From positions 1-64,000 of the forward strand of contig JBFONU010000017.1 in the NCBI GenBank assembly GCA_040779345.1: a stretch of DNA of 64,000 nt, written 5' to 3'. Shown here one piece after another: positions 54,915-64,000 of this stretch. Both the position numbers and the translations under genes were made by a program. The notes beneath the pieces are model-generated. The model was not told the DNA's origin, did no database searches, and was given only the letters and a program-made list of their open reading frames with translations. This DNA is from Thalassotalea_H sp040779345. GTDB lineage: Bacteria > Pseudomonadota > Gammaproteobacteria > Enterobacterales > Alteromonadaceae. Every line of letters begins with the position of its first letter. The stretch's first letter is position 1.

Positions 54915-56066
54915 TTATTTTATTGATAGCGGCAGTTTTTCCCCTGACAAGGTACCGCGCCACTTTTTACCTTGCTCAGCAAAAAACAATTCACCATATT
55001 TACCGTTTTTAATACTGCTATCAATCGCGATAACCCGACCTTGATGCCTTGTTTCCACTTGTTTTTGCGAGGTATGACCAACAACTAAAAATTCAATATC
55101 AAAGTGTTTTAATAGCAAATCAATTTCGTCTGAGCTAGCGCCATTATCTTTAAAGTAGCCACGATACCAAATAGGTCCATGAGTTTTATGTAAATATTTC
55201 CCCCACCCTTCTCTTGGCTGGGCTAATTCAGCTTTCACTAAATTTTGTTTAAAAATAGAATTAATTTCTGCTAATGAGCGCTTTTCTTGTGCTAACGATG
55301 GATGAAAACCACCGTGAGCAAACAACATGTTATTCACTTTAACTAATACTGGTTTAGTACGAAGCCAATCACCTAGCACAGTGCCTTTAGCGTATAAATC
55401 CTCAAAGGGCATATTTAAGCGTTTTGCCACTTCTACATATTCAGGGTGTAAATACCTTAAATCACCGTTAAGTACCATCACCTCGTGATTACCTAATAAA
55501 AGATGCAATTTACCGCCAGCTAATTCAGCTTCTTGCTCTAAACGATATAAAAACCACAATATTTCCGTAACTTTATCACCGCGATCGAAAACGTCACCGG
55601 TAATAACAAAATGTCCATCAGCAAAATTCCAATGCCCTTGTGAGTCAACAATATTATTATTTTTTAGTAAGGTCATCATTAGATCAAATTGACCATGAAA
55701 ATCACTGGTGGCAACAAGGTTAAAGTCACCTTGATATTCAAGAACCTCGTGTTCTTTAAATTTTATTCGGTCAACTTCTATCGGGTAATTACAATTATCA
55801 ATAACAGCTGAGTTATTTGAAAAAGCGACTGTTTTGCTTTCTTGCTGATTATTACAAAACCAAGTTGCCGTTAATTGGTTATTTTCATTAACAACATATG
55901 GACCATCATTGATGATAGGTAAATCTTCACCACTGGGTGTTACATTATTTCCTTCCTTTGATGAACTCTCAACGAATGGTTGAATTTGACTTAAAGGTTC
56001 AATTGCAAAGCAATTAAACACAAGGCCAGAGGAAAGCATGACTGCGAAAAATTTATTAAAAGACAT
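54915..56066 (-). CDS. Exported calcineurin-like metallophosphoesterase
   Basis: 383-aa protein with a signal peptide (about 1-22), then a linker of about 90 residues and a Ser/Thr-phosphatase-like metallophosphoesterase fold. Metal and catalytic motifs are intact: SDFHGQFD, GDVFDRGDKV, LLGNHEVM, FAHGGFH and VVGHTS. It resembles periplasmic phosphatases of the PPP superfamily; the substrate (nucleotide, phosphoprotein or phosphosugar) is not clear. It lies 136 bp downstream of the TonB receptor in the same direction, so the two might be linked in nutrient uptake. Two palindromic motifs lie in the gap. Confidence 0.88.
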   Translation of the reverse strand: MSFNKFFAVMLSSGLVFNCFAIEPLSQIQPFVESSSKEGNNVTPSGEDLPIINDGPYVVNENNQLTATWFCNNQQESKTVAFSNNSAVIDNCNYPIEVDRIKFKEHEVLEYQGDFNLVATSDFHGQFDLMMTLLKNNNIVDSQGHWNFADGHFVITGDVFDRGDKVTEILWFLYRLEQEAELAGGKLHLLLGNHEVMVLNGDLRYLHPEYVEVAKRLNMPFEDLYAKGTVLGDWLRTKPVLVKVNNMLFAHGGFHPSLAQEKRSLAEINSIFKQNLVKAELAQPREGWGKYLHKTHGPIWYRGYFKDNGASSDEIDLLLKHFDIEFLVVGHTSQKQVETRHQGRVIAIDSSIKNGKYGELFFAEQGKKWRGTLSGEKLPLSIK

Positions 56067-56096
56067 AAAAAAACCAAGTTTATTGAAAAGAAAAAA

Positions 56097-56157
56097 TCAC
56101 ATCCCTGTGAAGCATAATGCCATAAAGTCCGTATTGTACAAAATACACATCCCTGTG
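56097..56157 (-). promoter_or_regulatory. Pair of CACATCCCTGTG palindromic motifs before the metallophosphoesterase gene
   Basis: The 12-mer CACA-TCCC-TGTG occurs at 56098-56109 and 56146-56157, with centres 48 bp apart. The first copy extends to TCACA-TCCC-TGTGA. They lie 31-91 bp upstream of the metallophosphoesterase start. Two copies in one short gap suggest an operator pair. The regulator is unknown; the half-sites resemble CRP half-sites, but the spacing (4 rather than 6) does not fit. Confidence 0.5.
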
Positions 56158-56202
56158 CAGTTAACCCAGGAAGGTTTATTTACTCATTTAATTAATCAGA
56201 TC

Positions 56203-59200
56203 CTAGAATTTCACTTCAGCACCTAAATAAATAAAACGACCACGTCCAGCATCGTATTGACTGCCAAAATTACCACGACCACCTAAGTAGAACTGACCTT
56301 TGTCATCAAAGACATTGTTCATGCCACCAAAAATGCGTGTTGAAACCTCACCATCCATATCAATGTTGTATGAAACAGATAAGTTATGCTTAAAGTAAGC
56401 ATCGTAGTTTTGGAACGCGATTGGCTCAGGATCTGTGATACAAGAATCTTCCCCTGCATTACAACGGTCGATATTTTCTTGCCAGATTTCTACATTAGTA
56501 CGGCTGCGTAATGCTGAACTTTTATAACTTGTATTCCAACTCACGCGTAAGTCATTTAAGTACCAGGATAAGTTGGCCGTGGCTTTATCATCAAATAAAC
56601 CAACAAAACCAACGCTATCTATCTTGTTAGCAATACCATCGACACCCGTTTTGGTGCTTGAGTGTTCAAGTAAATGCGTCCAGTCAAGTTTAAATTTCAA
56701 CGCACCATACTCATTTAAGTCATAATGATACGCGACAGCAATATCAACACCACGAGAGCTTAACTCGTCAATGTTGTAGCTTCGTTGCATAATTTCTTCG
56801 ATTTGCCCTTCTGCATCACGCGTAATCGCGTCACAAAATTCATTGCTACCACCCAAGGTGACAGAAGATGCATAACATTGCTCTTGAATTTCGTCATTAC
56901 CAAAGGTTGATACCGCATCTTCAATATAGATATCGTAATAATCGACAGCGATACTAAAGCCTTTCAAGAAGGCTGGCTGGTAAGAAGCGCCAATTGTTAA
57001 CGTAGTACCTTTCTCTTCAAATAATTCAGGGTTACCTGCGTTAGGTGAATAACCACTATTATCATCTTCAAAGACAAAATCCGGATCAGCAGCAATAGCC
57101 GCAGCAATGGCAGGCTCTAGTCGACAGTTATCATGCCCAATGCCTGTTGATGTAGCAGAGACGTTGTCACAAATATCGTCAAAACTGTCAAAATCACCTG
57201 CTGCGGGTTCAAAAATATCGTTAACGGTTGGCGCACGTTGTGCTACCGCCCAGTTACCACGAATATTTAGCTCTTCATTCACTGACCATAAAAAACCTAG
57301 CTTAGAACTAGTGACTAAACCTACCGCTGATAGGTCATAATCAGCAAAACGTAACGACGTTTCTAGTGATAAATGCTTAACTCCTGGCATATCACGTAAT
57401 AAAGGTAGCGATGCTTCAGCAAATACTTCGGCAACAGAAATATCACCTTTAAAAGCGGGAATTAAGTTCCAAGTAATACCACCATACGTTAAGGCATCGT
57501 CTGTAACGGCTTCTTGGCTATCTTTACGGTATTCAAAACCAAATGCTGTAGCAACAGGTCCTGCTGGCAATTCAAATAAATCGCCGGCCATGTACCCCAT
57601 AAAAGTTGTTTGTTCGTTATAAACATTCAACGTTGGGTTAACACGAATGTAGTCAGCCATCTCAGGTGTTATTGAATCTACACCAAATAAGTTTAATGGC
57701 ACACAACCATCCGCTCTTGCTGCGGCATCTTTACACTGAATAGTACCGTCGTCTAAACGCTCAGCTTGTAATGCATTTTTCGCTTTAAAGACATCAATTT
57801 CATTATTACGATATTGTCTTTGATGAAATTTACCGTAGCCAACAGACACATCCCAATCCCAGTCGCCATCAAAGGCAGTACCTTGTATACCAGCCCAAGC
57901 ACGCACGGTTTCTCGTTCATTGTCAGTATCAATTCTACCGACTTCATAAAAGCTACGATCCCAATAAATTCTATTTTTATACTGGCCAGCCGTTTCACGA
58001 ATATTATCGGGAACATATGGGTTATCAATAGGGATATAACCTAAGCGAACGTTTCCTACTTCACCTGTTTCTCTGTCGGTATAGATAGCGGTTTCACCTT
58101 CATATGAGTTTTCAGGTGATTTAGGATTGACGGTATAATTACCACTCCACTGTACTTGTGAATAAAAAGTTAGGTCGTCAGTAAGATCAAAGTCAACCTT
58201 TAGCGCCGCTGAAGCACGCTCACTTGGCACTTTCAATTCAACCCATTCATTGGTATTTACCCCATGCTCTTCTTCATTCCAGTCAGTACGTTGACCACTT
58301 TCGTCATACCAATAGGTAGTATCAAAACGACTTGACTCTAAGAATACGCCGCCAGCAATACCGTCATTTAAGTTTCGCCAATCTTTCATAGTGGTTTCAC
58401 TTAACAGCACATCACCATTGGCTGTTTGTGCCATGTTGCGCATTGTGGTTGAATCATAAAAATAACCCGATTGAATAGCCGCGCGATCACGATCAGAATA
58501 TTTAAGGCCATAATCTTTATCGTAGTTCACACTTAAAAACATATAACCACGGTCATCAGCAAATGTGCTGCCGTAGTTTAAATCTAACGTAAACTCTTTA
58601 CTGCCACCTTCTGTACTTTCACCACCACGAGTTTTAGCACTGAACCCTTCTTTTTTAGTTTGAGTGATAATGTTTACCACCCCCGAAACCGCATCAGAGC
58701 CATAAGTTGCTGAAGCACCACCAGTGACAACTTCAACACGCTCTATCATGCCAGAAGGAATGGTAGACATACTGACAGCATTATTACTTTTAGAGTTACC
58801 AACCACACGACGACCATCAATTAAGGTTAAGGTGCGTCCTGAGCCTAAATTACGTAATTGAACAGTTTGAATACCGGTAGCCGATACACTTGACTGACTG
58901 GTTGTATTACTTGTAGAGAAGGAAATTGAAGGAATATTTTCGGATAAAATATCCGCCAATTCACCTATACCCGTGTCACCAATAGCTTCTCTTCCCATGG
59001 TAACCAACGGGGTTGCAACACTAAAACTGTCACGACGTAAGCGAGAGCCAGTGACGGTAATTTTTTCTGTTTGTTCTTCTTCTTGCTTAGTTTCTAGCGG
59101 ACTTGTTGATGCTACCGCTTGACGCGAAACGTCTTCAACCGCTTGCTCTTCATTTGCTAATGTTGATGCTGATATAGCAAAAGCAGAGCTAAAAATAGCT

Positions 59201-59235
59201 GATTGAACAGCTACCGTAATAAGTGATTTTTTCAT
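56203..59235 (-). CDS. TonB-dependent outer-membrane receptor
   Basis: 1010-aa protein with a signal peptide (about 1-27) and a TonB box-like segment near residue 58 (EKITVTGSRLRR). A plug domain (about 70-195) follows with RNLGSGRTLTLIDGRRVVG, GMIERVEVVTGGASATYGSDAVSGVVNIIT. A 22-strand barrel makes up the rest and ends in the aromatic YLGAEVKF. The length and loops resemble the large receptors of Alteromonadales that take up carbohydrates, peptides or other bulky substrates, not typical small siderophore receptors; the substrate is not determined. The upstream CadC-like regulator is divergent and is a plausible controller. Confidence 0.93.
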   Translation of the reverse strand: MKKSLITVAVQSAIFSSAFAISASTLANEEQAVEDVSRQAVASTSPLETKQEEEQTEKITVTGSRLRRDSFSVATPLVTMGREAIGDTGIGELADILSENIPSISFSTSNTTSQSSVSATGIQTVQLRNLGSGRTLTLIDGRRVVGNSKSNNAVSMSTIPSGMIERVEVVTGGASATYGSDAVSGVVNIITQTKKEGFSAKTRGGESTEGGSKEFTLDLNYGSTFADDRGYMFLSVNYDKDYGLKYSDRDRAAIQSGYFYDSTTMRNMAQTANGDVLLSETTMKDWRNLNDGIAGGVFLESSRFDTTYWYDESGQRTDWNEEEHGVNTNEWVELKVPSERASAALKVDFDLTDDLTFYSQVQWSGNYTVNPKSPENSYEGETAIYTDRETGEVGNVRLGYIPIDNPYVPDNIRETAGQYKNRIYWDRSFYEVGRIDTDNERETVRAWAGIQGTAFDGDWDWDVSVGYGKFHQRQYRNNEIDVFKAKNALQAERLDDGTIQCKDAAARADGCVPLNLFGVDSITPEMADYIRVNPTLNVYNEQTTFMGYMAGDLFELPAGPVATAFGFEYRKDSQEAVTDDALTYGGITWNLIPAFKGDISVAEVFAEASLPLLRDMPGVKHLSLETSLRFADYDLSAVGLVTSSKLGFLWSVNEELNIRGNWAVAQRAPTVNDIFEPAAGDFDSFDDICDNVSATSTGIGHDNCRLEPAIAAAIAADPDFVFEDDNSGYSPNAGNPELFEEKGTTLTIGASYQPAFLKGFSIAVDYYDIYIEDAVSTFGNDEIQEQCYASSVTLGGSNEFCDAITRDAEGQIEEIMQRSYNIDELSSRGVDIAVAYHYDLNEYGALKFKLDWTHLLEHSSTKTGVDGIANKIDSVGFVGLFDDKATANLSWYLNDLRVSWNTSYKSSALRSRTNVEIWQENIDRCNAGEDSCITDPEPIAFQNYDAYFKHNLSVSYNIDMDGEVSTRIFGGMNNVFDDKGQFYLGGRGNFGSQYDAGRGRFIYLGAEVKF

Positions 59236-59621
59236 TATTTCTCCCAGACCTTCATGTTTCTATAGTTTTTTTTATGGGCATTTATTGAATCAGTTTCATA
59301 GAATTTTCAGCTCTAGCACCGACTTTAAAAATACCAAGCAATAGTGAATATATTTGCTATCACTTTTTTAAAAAGAATGAGTGGGAAGTACAATCTGTAG
59401 GGAGTCGTTTATATATCTATTCAATCTCTATTTTTATATTTCCCTTTAAAATCAGCCACTAACAAAGGTGGGTTTTCCATGTATCAATAATCATTGATAG
59501 TCTTATTTACCAATTAAAAAAAATAGATAAAACATGATTGTATCGTGTTGCTGAAATAGCTATGATTTATCACTTCGTTATGTCCCGCTGTTAATTTATT
59601 TATGGAATTGCTTAAAAGCAT
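59236..59621. other. Divergent intergenic region between the TonB receptor and the CadC-like regulator genes
   Basis: 386 bp of AT-rich DNA that must hold both promoters. A perfect 18-bp dyad lies at 59482-59499 (separate entry). A short CTTTTTTAAAAAG palindrome is at 59363-59375. No RNA gene or ORF is seen. Confidence 0.5.
59482..59499. promoter_or_regulatory. Perfect dyad TATCAAT-AATC-ATTGATA, candidate operator
   Basis: Two 7-bp half-sites in inverted orientation with a 4-bp spacer, lying 123 bp before the CadC-like gene and about 250 bp upstream of the receptor gene. It is the best symmetrical site in the gap and could bind the divergently encoded winged-helix regulator. A Fur-type iron box is only a weak alternative. 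Confidence 0.5.
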
Positions 59622-61760
59622 ATGAAACTTGACCAAGCATTCAAAATTGGTACGTGTGAAGTTATTCCAATTGAATACGCAATAAAATTTGATCATCAGC
59701 CAAAGCAGTCAATTCAACCTAAATTTATTGAAGTACTTTGTTACCTTGCCACTCACTTCCCTCGTGTGATCCCTCGCGATGAACTAATAGACAATGTTTG
59801 GGGCGGCAATAGTTATGTAGGAGAAAAAGCGCTAACCAATGCTATTTGGCATTTAAGGCAAAATCTAAAAGGCGCAAATAACGACAGCGAAACAATAGAG
59901 ACCATCAGAAAAGTAGGTTATCGACTATTAGTTGAACCACAATATATAAAACAAGCCCAGAAAACAGCGGTTATTATCGAGGATAATAATGCGACTAAGG
60001 TTGTGAATAACCTTCCAAGAATAGCGACCTATACTATTATTTCACTGTTAGTGTTATGGCAAGTTATTCAATTAGTTGCACCTCCTAAAGCATTCAAACA
60101 AAGTGTTATTACGCAAATTACTAAATATCCAGGCAGTGAATTATTTCCCTCCCCCTCCCCTGATGGCAGGCAGATAGTTTTTAAATGGCATAACAATCAG
60201 GCAAATAGTAATTTATACATTAAAGACAGAAACAATCCTCAACTCCCTTCTAAGCAGCTAACTTATGGTGATGCTTATGCTGGGCACTCGGTATGGAGTC
60301 ATGATGGCCAATACCTCTATTTTTCACGCAACGATAGAAAAAATAATTTGTGCCAAGTTATTCAATTAAAAGTATTAACCCATCAAGAAAAGCCTATTGT
60401 TGATTGCCCGACAACAGGGGGTTATTACTATTTAGATATTTCACCGGATGATAAAACATTAGCTTTTCATGGCTACCATGAGCCTGCTGATGATAGCGGC
60501 ATTTACTTTATTGATTTAACAAATAATACAAGCCAAGCAATACGTTTTTCTTGTAGCAATAATTGTGATTATAAAGAAAGAGACTTTGCTTTCTCCCCAG
60601 ACGGTAAGCACATTGCTGTTACTCGCAGAATTAACCGCTTTAATGAAAATATATTTTTAGTTGATTTATCAACAAGAAAAGCAGTACAACTGACCACAGG
60701 GGAAGAAGATATTGTAGGTTTAACGTGGCACTCAAGCGGTAAAAAGTTAGTTTATGGTGCACAACGTGCAGACATTCGACACGGCTATGTGATTGATATT
60801 GACTCTAAATCTATCACCAATTTGCAGCTTGAAGGTTTTAGTTACCCCGTTTTTGCAAAAAATACGAATGAGTTATTTTATCAACAACGAAATGAAAAAT
60901 ACTACCTAGCCAGCTTACCACTGGACAATGATGTTGCCTCGAGCCCATTTCCGTTGATTGAATCAGAGTTCAACCATCATTATGCTCATTATTCTCAGCA
61001 AAGTGATAAAATTGCCTATATTTCTAATGAGTCTGGTTTTTACGAATTATGGATTTCTGATCCACAAGGCATCAACCGACAACAAGTCACCTTTTTAAAG
61101 CACAGCATTAGATACCCAAGATGGTCGCACTCAGGTGATAAAATAGCCTTTTTAGCGCCTGTTGATTCAGATAAAGCTGATAAAATATATATCTATGATA
61201 TTAACAGTAACAACCTTTCTATTGTGCCAAGCCAACATCAGACTCATAATCGGCCAACGTGGTCTTGGGATGATAGCGCTATTATCTCTGCCGTTTACGA
61301 AAGTGAATATGTTGATTTACACCACATTGATATAAAAACAGGCGAAAGTCAGAGAATATCATTTGATGGCAGTCGTTATGGATTAATGACATCACCAACA
61401 ACGCTCTTATACACAGGAGAAAAAAAAGGCTTATGGCAAAAAGAATTTTCTTTAAACAGTAAAAATGTTGATGAACAACCGATACTAAAAATTAGTGGTG
61501 ATCTATTTAAAACCACCTATTCATGGGAGCACACTGAAACAGGCATTTATTATCGTCAGGACTTTACTAAGTTCCATCAATTATCTTTTTATAATTTTGC
61601 TCAGCAGCAATTGTTTCCACTGGTAAGATTACCGACAGGTACTTTTGGCAATAATACCTCTTTGAGCGTAATATCAAAAATGAATGTGCTGCTTTTTACT
61701 CGAGCACATTCCCCCCAAGCGGATATAAAAATGATAAGTCACCCATTATTGGTAAACTAA
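59622..61760 (+). CDS. CadC/ToxR-like membrane regulator with PD40 (WD40-like) sensor domain
   Basis: 712-aa one-component regulator. An N-terminal winged-helix DNA-binding domain of the OmpR/CadC type (about 20-105: FIEVLCYLATHFPRVIPRDELIDNVWGG, ALTNAIWHLRQNL, IRKVGYRLL) is joined to a single membrane helix (about 132-150). A long periplasmic beta-propeller of TolB/WD40-like repeats follows (about 165-700, several PSPDGR-, SWSHDG- and SPDDK-like blades). Such proteins sense a periplasmic ligand or partner and act directly on DNA. It is divergent from the TonB receptor, so it probably regulates it. Confidence 0.9.
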   Translation: MKLDQAFKIGTCEVIPIEYAIKFDHQPKQSIQPKFIEVLCYLATHFPRVIPRDELIDNVWGGNSYVGEKALTNAIWHLRQNLKGANNDSETIETIRKVGYRLLVEPQYIKQAQKTAVIIEDNNATKVVNNLPRIATYTIISLLVLWQVIQLVAPPKAFKQSVITQITKYPGSELFPSPSPDGRQIVFKWHNNQANSNLYIKDRNNPQLPSKQLTYGDAYAGHSVWSHDGQYLYFSRNDRKNNLCQVIQLKVLTHQEKPIVDCPTTGGYYYLDISPDDKTLAFHGYHEPADDSGIYFIDLTNNTSQAIRFSCSNNCDYKERDFAFSPDGKHIAVTRRINRFNENIFLVDLSTRKAVQLTTGEEDIVGLTWHSSGKKLVYGAQRADIRHGYVIDIDSKSITNLQLEGFSYPVFAKNTNELFYQQRNEKYYLASLPLDNDVASSPFPLIESEFNHHYAHYSQQSDKIAYISNESGFYELWISDPQGINRQQVTFLKHSIRYPRWSHSGDKIAFLAPVDSDKADKIYIYDINSNNLSIVPSQHQTHNRPTWSWDDSAIISAVYESEYVDLHHIDIKTGESQRISFDGSRYGLMTSPTTLLYTGEKKGLWQKEFSLNSKNVDEQPILKISGDLFKTTYSWEHTETGIYYRQDFTKFHQLSFYNFAQQQLFPLVRLPTGTFGNNTSLSVISKMNVLLFTRAHSPQADIKMISHPLLVN

Positions 61761-61817
61761 TACACGAGCTAATACACGAGCTAATAATGGGAAAAATAGC
61801 GAATACCTAAAAGGTAC

Positions 61818-62822
61818 TTAGCGCTCAGTATTCCAATTAAACAAATACGAACCAAGTCCTAAAAATACCGTCGACATGACAATAAGAATGATCAGGTGAT
61901 CGCTAATGTCTGCCAAGGTTGCCCCTTCAGTGATCACTTCACGCGCCCCTGCAACAAGATGAGTTAATGGTAAGAAATTAGCGACCGACTTTAACGCATC
62001 TGGCGCACCTTCTAAACTAAACCACACGCCAGAAAGTATCATCATCGGCCATGACGTTAAATTAAGTAAACCACCAATAAGCTCTTCGCTTTTACTTCGA
62101 CAAGCGACTAATAAACCTAAAGTAATCAAGCTAAATGCGCCTAATATACCGACAATAAACAAGTCAAAATAACTACCAAGCATGTAAAAATCAAAAAAGA
62201 TATTACAACCACTATAAACTACTATTGAAGTAAACATAACAATAAAAATACGAGAAACTAATTGAGCGCTCACAAATTCAAACGCGGATAAAGGCGTTGC
62301 TTTTAAACGTTTTAACACCGCATTTTTACGATATCGCACAATCACATAACCAACACCAAAAAGGCAACTAAACATCATGTTCATCCCTAAAACACCAGGC
62401 AATACCCAGTCAACATAGCGGATTTTTTTGCCTTGAGTCGTCAATTGCTCAAAATTTTGATGAGATGCCAAAAATATTTTTTCAACTAAATAGCCATTAG
62501 GTGATTGTTGATTGACCCAATATTGCTCTGTTGAGAAGTCGACCAACATATCTAAACTATGCTGTGACAATTTTGTTTTTGCTAATTCAACATCATGATA
62601 ATCAACAAAATCAAAATACTTAGTTGCTAAAAACGGTGAGTTCGCCTGTGATAATTCGATAACCCCGACTTTATAGGCTGCTTTACCGTCACCTGAAAAT
62701 ACAAACGACATACCAACTAATAGTAAAATAGGAAAAATTAGACTCCAGCCAAGAGAAGACTTATCGCGAAAAAACTCTATATTACGAGCTTTAACTACAG
62801 CTAAAAATCGTTTGAAATTCAT
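61818..62822 (-). CDS. ABC-2 type transporter permease
   Basis: 334-aa membrane subunit of an ABC exporter. The first hydrophobic segment (about 26-44) is followed by a periplasmic loop of about 100 residues. The C-terminal five or six segments contain the ABC-2 pattern LPGVLGMNMMFSCLFG, RLKATPLSAFEFVSAQL and LNLTSWPMMILSGVWFSLEG. It resembles DrrB/NatB-type permeases that export drugs or hydrophobic compounds; the substrate is unknown. It follows the ATP-binding gene directly (1-bp gap), forming a two-gene unit. Confidence 0.93.
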   Translation of the reverse strand: MNFKRFLAVVKARNIEFFRDKSSLGWSLIFPILLLVGMSFVFSGDGKAAYKVGVIELSQANSPFLATKYFDFVDYHDVELAKTKLSQHSLDMLVDFSTEQYWVNQQSPNGYLVEKIFLASHQNFEQLTTQGKKIRYVDWVLPGVLGMNMMFSCLFGVGYVIVRYRKNAVLKRLKATPLSAFEFVSAQLVSRIFIVMFTSIVVYSGCNIFFDFYMLGSYFDLFIVGILGAFSLITLGLLVACRSKSEELIGGLLNLTSWPMMILSGVWFSLEGAPDALKSVANFLPLTHLVAGAREVITEGATLADISDHLIILIVMSTVFLGLGSYLFNWNTER

Positions 62823-62823
62823 A

Positions 62824-63708
62824 TTATTCCCTTAAAGAGTGACCGGTAAGTTTTAAAAATAAATCATCTAAATTGGCTGATTTAACATGTAAACCATCAA
62901 GTGATACCTGTTCTTGCATTAATAAGCTCAAGGTTGTTTCTACTTGCGTTGTGGTTATTTCAACCCTTTCGCCAACTTTCTGCCAATGATGTTTAGCAAT
63001 TAACTCATCGGACACTTGTTGGGCAGGAAGATAGATAAAGACTTCAGAAAAATGTTTAGCCAGAAGTTGATGAGGCGTACCACTTTCTATAATTTGACCT
63101 TTGTCCATGATCACTACTTCATCACAAAGTTGCTCTGCTTCATCCATATAATGGGTTGTTAAAATAACCGTTTTATTTCGCGCCTTTATATTTTTAATTA
63201 GCTTCCAAAAATTTCGACGAGCTTGTGGGTCTAAACCCGTTGTAGGTTCATCAAGAAACACAATATCTGGATCATTAATCAACGCCAATGCCAGCAATAA
63301 ACGTTGTCGTTGTCCTCCTGATAAAAGCCGATTATCTTTATCAAGAAAATCTTTTAAATCACATAACTCAATAAGCGCTGAATGAGGGATAGTTTGTTGA
63401 TAAAATGATGTAAACAAATTTAAAGTTTCTTTAACGGTTAAAAAATCTTGTAAAGCCGTATGTTGAAACTGAATACCTATTTGCTGTGAAATATCACTTT
63501 TTGCAGGTTGGCCATAATATTCCACGACGCCTGAAGAAGGCTTTATAATGCCTTCCATAATTTCAATAGTCGTGGTTTTACCTGCACCATTTGGTCCTAG
63601 TAAGCCAAAACATTGTCCTTTTTTAATCGTAAAATTTATGCCATCAACCGCATTTACCTCATTGTAAACTTTAGTTAATCCTTTTACTTCAATTACTGGT
63701 GTGGTCAA
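62824..63708 (-). CDS. ABC transporter ATP-binding protein
   Basis: 294-aa cytoplasmic ATPase. The Walker A is GLLGPNGAGKTT (about 34-45), the signature is LLSGGQRQRLLLALAL, Walker B is DPDIVFLDEPTTGLD, and TTHYMDEAEQLCDE gives the H-loop. About 60 residues beyond the ABC core resemble the DrrA/CcmA branch of drug and lipid exporters. It drives the permease encoded immediately downstream. Confidence 0.96.
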   Translation of the reverse strand: MTTPVIEVKGLTKVYNEVNAVDGINFTIKKGQCFGLLGPNGAGKTTTIEIMEGIIKPSSGVVEYYGQPAKSDISQQIGIQFQHTALQDFLTVKETLNLFTSFYQQTIPHSALIELCDLKDFLDKDNRLLSGGQRQRLLLALALINDPDIVFLDEPTTGLDPQARRNFWKLIKNIKARNKTVILTTHYMDEAEQLCDEVVIMDKGQIIESGTPHQLLAKHFSEVFIYLPAQQVSDELIAKHHWQKVGERVEITTTQVETTLSLLMQEQVSLDGLHVKSANLDDLFLKLTGHSLRE

Positions 63709-64000
63709 AGACTCACTCCTTTTATCGCCTATTAGTTACGAGTTAGATTTTATCTATGGTCAATGATAACCTGCTTATTATTGAATTAATACTAGGGCCA
63801 GTTGATCTTTTATAGTTGAAATTTGTTCAAGCTAAAGGTGGGTAAATCATGCGCAAGCCTTAAAGGATAGTCATTCGATATAAAATTTGATAAACAAAGA
63901 GTCAATCTGCTTTAGGTGAGCCCAAAGAGCAGCATATGTTCAAATCTTCTAGCGTTATCGCACTTTCTATTAGCCAACAACACTTGATGTACTTGCCCTT
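63709..64000. other. Terminal gene-free stretch
   Basis: The last 292 bases contain the upstream region of the ABC transporter genes. No promoter pair, ORF of note or RNA gene is clear. A neighbouring gene may begin just outside the window. Confidence 0.4.

Noticed and set aside
56097..56157. Two-copy repeat as a CRISPR fragment or CRP sites
   Set aside because: Only two 12-bp palindromic copies and no array or cas genes. The 4-bp spacer between TCACA and TGTGA does not match the CRP site, which has six.

Overview
The window is a low-GC stretch of gammaproteobacterial chromosome. Gene order and protein sequences point to Alteromonadales, most likely Colwelliaceae (Colwellia/Thalassotalea type). 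The evidence is the classic queA-tgt-yajC-secD-secF, smp/serB/radA, recA/mutS and pyrG-eno-ftsB-ispD-ispF-truD-surE-pcm-nlpD-rpoS neighbourhoods, AT-rich intergenic DNA, a PEP-CTERM protein, a large TonB-dependent receptor and several c-di-GMP proteins. The genus is inferred from gene content, not from a database search. I see no phage, insertion sequence, integrase or CRISPR array. About 92% of the DNA is coding.

Layout. 0.3-5.9 kb (minus): queA, tgt, yajC, secD, secF (queuosine tRNA modification plus Sec export), with a folded RNA-like element before tgt. 6.1-12.3 kb (plus): aceK, tRNA-Trp, a TPR-PAS-GGDEF-EAL sensor, holD, rimI. 12.6-14.4 kb (minus): a BlaR1-like M56/TonB protein and a BlaI-like repressor with upstream operator dyads. 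14.5-25.7 kb (mostly plus): prfC, argS, an HDOD protein, a TatD-family gene, smp(-), serB, a double-PilZ protein(-), radA. 25.9-32.8 kb: an M13 metallopeptidase(+), then metH and metA (minus) behind MetJ-type boxes. 33.1-38.0 kb: recA(-) with a canonical SOS promoter, a PEP-CTERM protein(-), mutS(+). 38.1-49.7 kb (mostly minus): rpoS, nlpD, a yqaA-like gene, pcm, surE, truD, ispF, ispD, ftsB, an unknown gene, mscS(+), eno, pyrG. 50.0-64.0 kb is accessory: DUF4202, YbaN-like, PAP2 phosphatase, an S41 protease-like protein, a metallophosphoesterase, a TonB-dependent receptor divergent from a CadC-like membrane regulator, and a two-gene ABC exporter.

How the genes work together. Most of the window is housekeeping: translation (tgt, queA, prfC, argS, truD, rimI, tRNA-Trp), DNA repair and replication (recA, mutS, radA, holD), isoprenoid precursors (ispD/ispF), glycolysis and CTP synthesis (eno, pyrG), methionine synthesis (metA/metH), cell division (ftsB, nlpD) and stationary-phase control (rpoS). 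The parts most worth a second look are: (i) a three-way-junction element followed by a U-tract just upstream of the tgt ribosome binding site; (ii) the BlaI/M56-TonB pair with three spaced dyads; (iii) the TonB receptor/CadC-like regulator divergon with an 18-bp perfect dyad between them; (iv) the c-di-GMP proteins, one with a broken GGDEF motif and one with two intact PilZ motifs. I found no clear new multi-gene defence or biosynthetic system.
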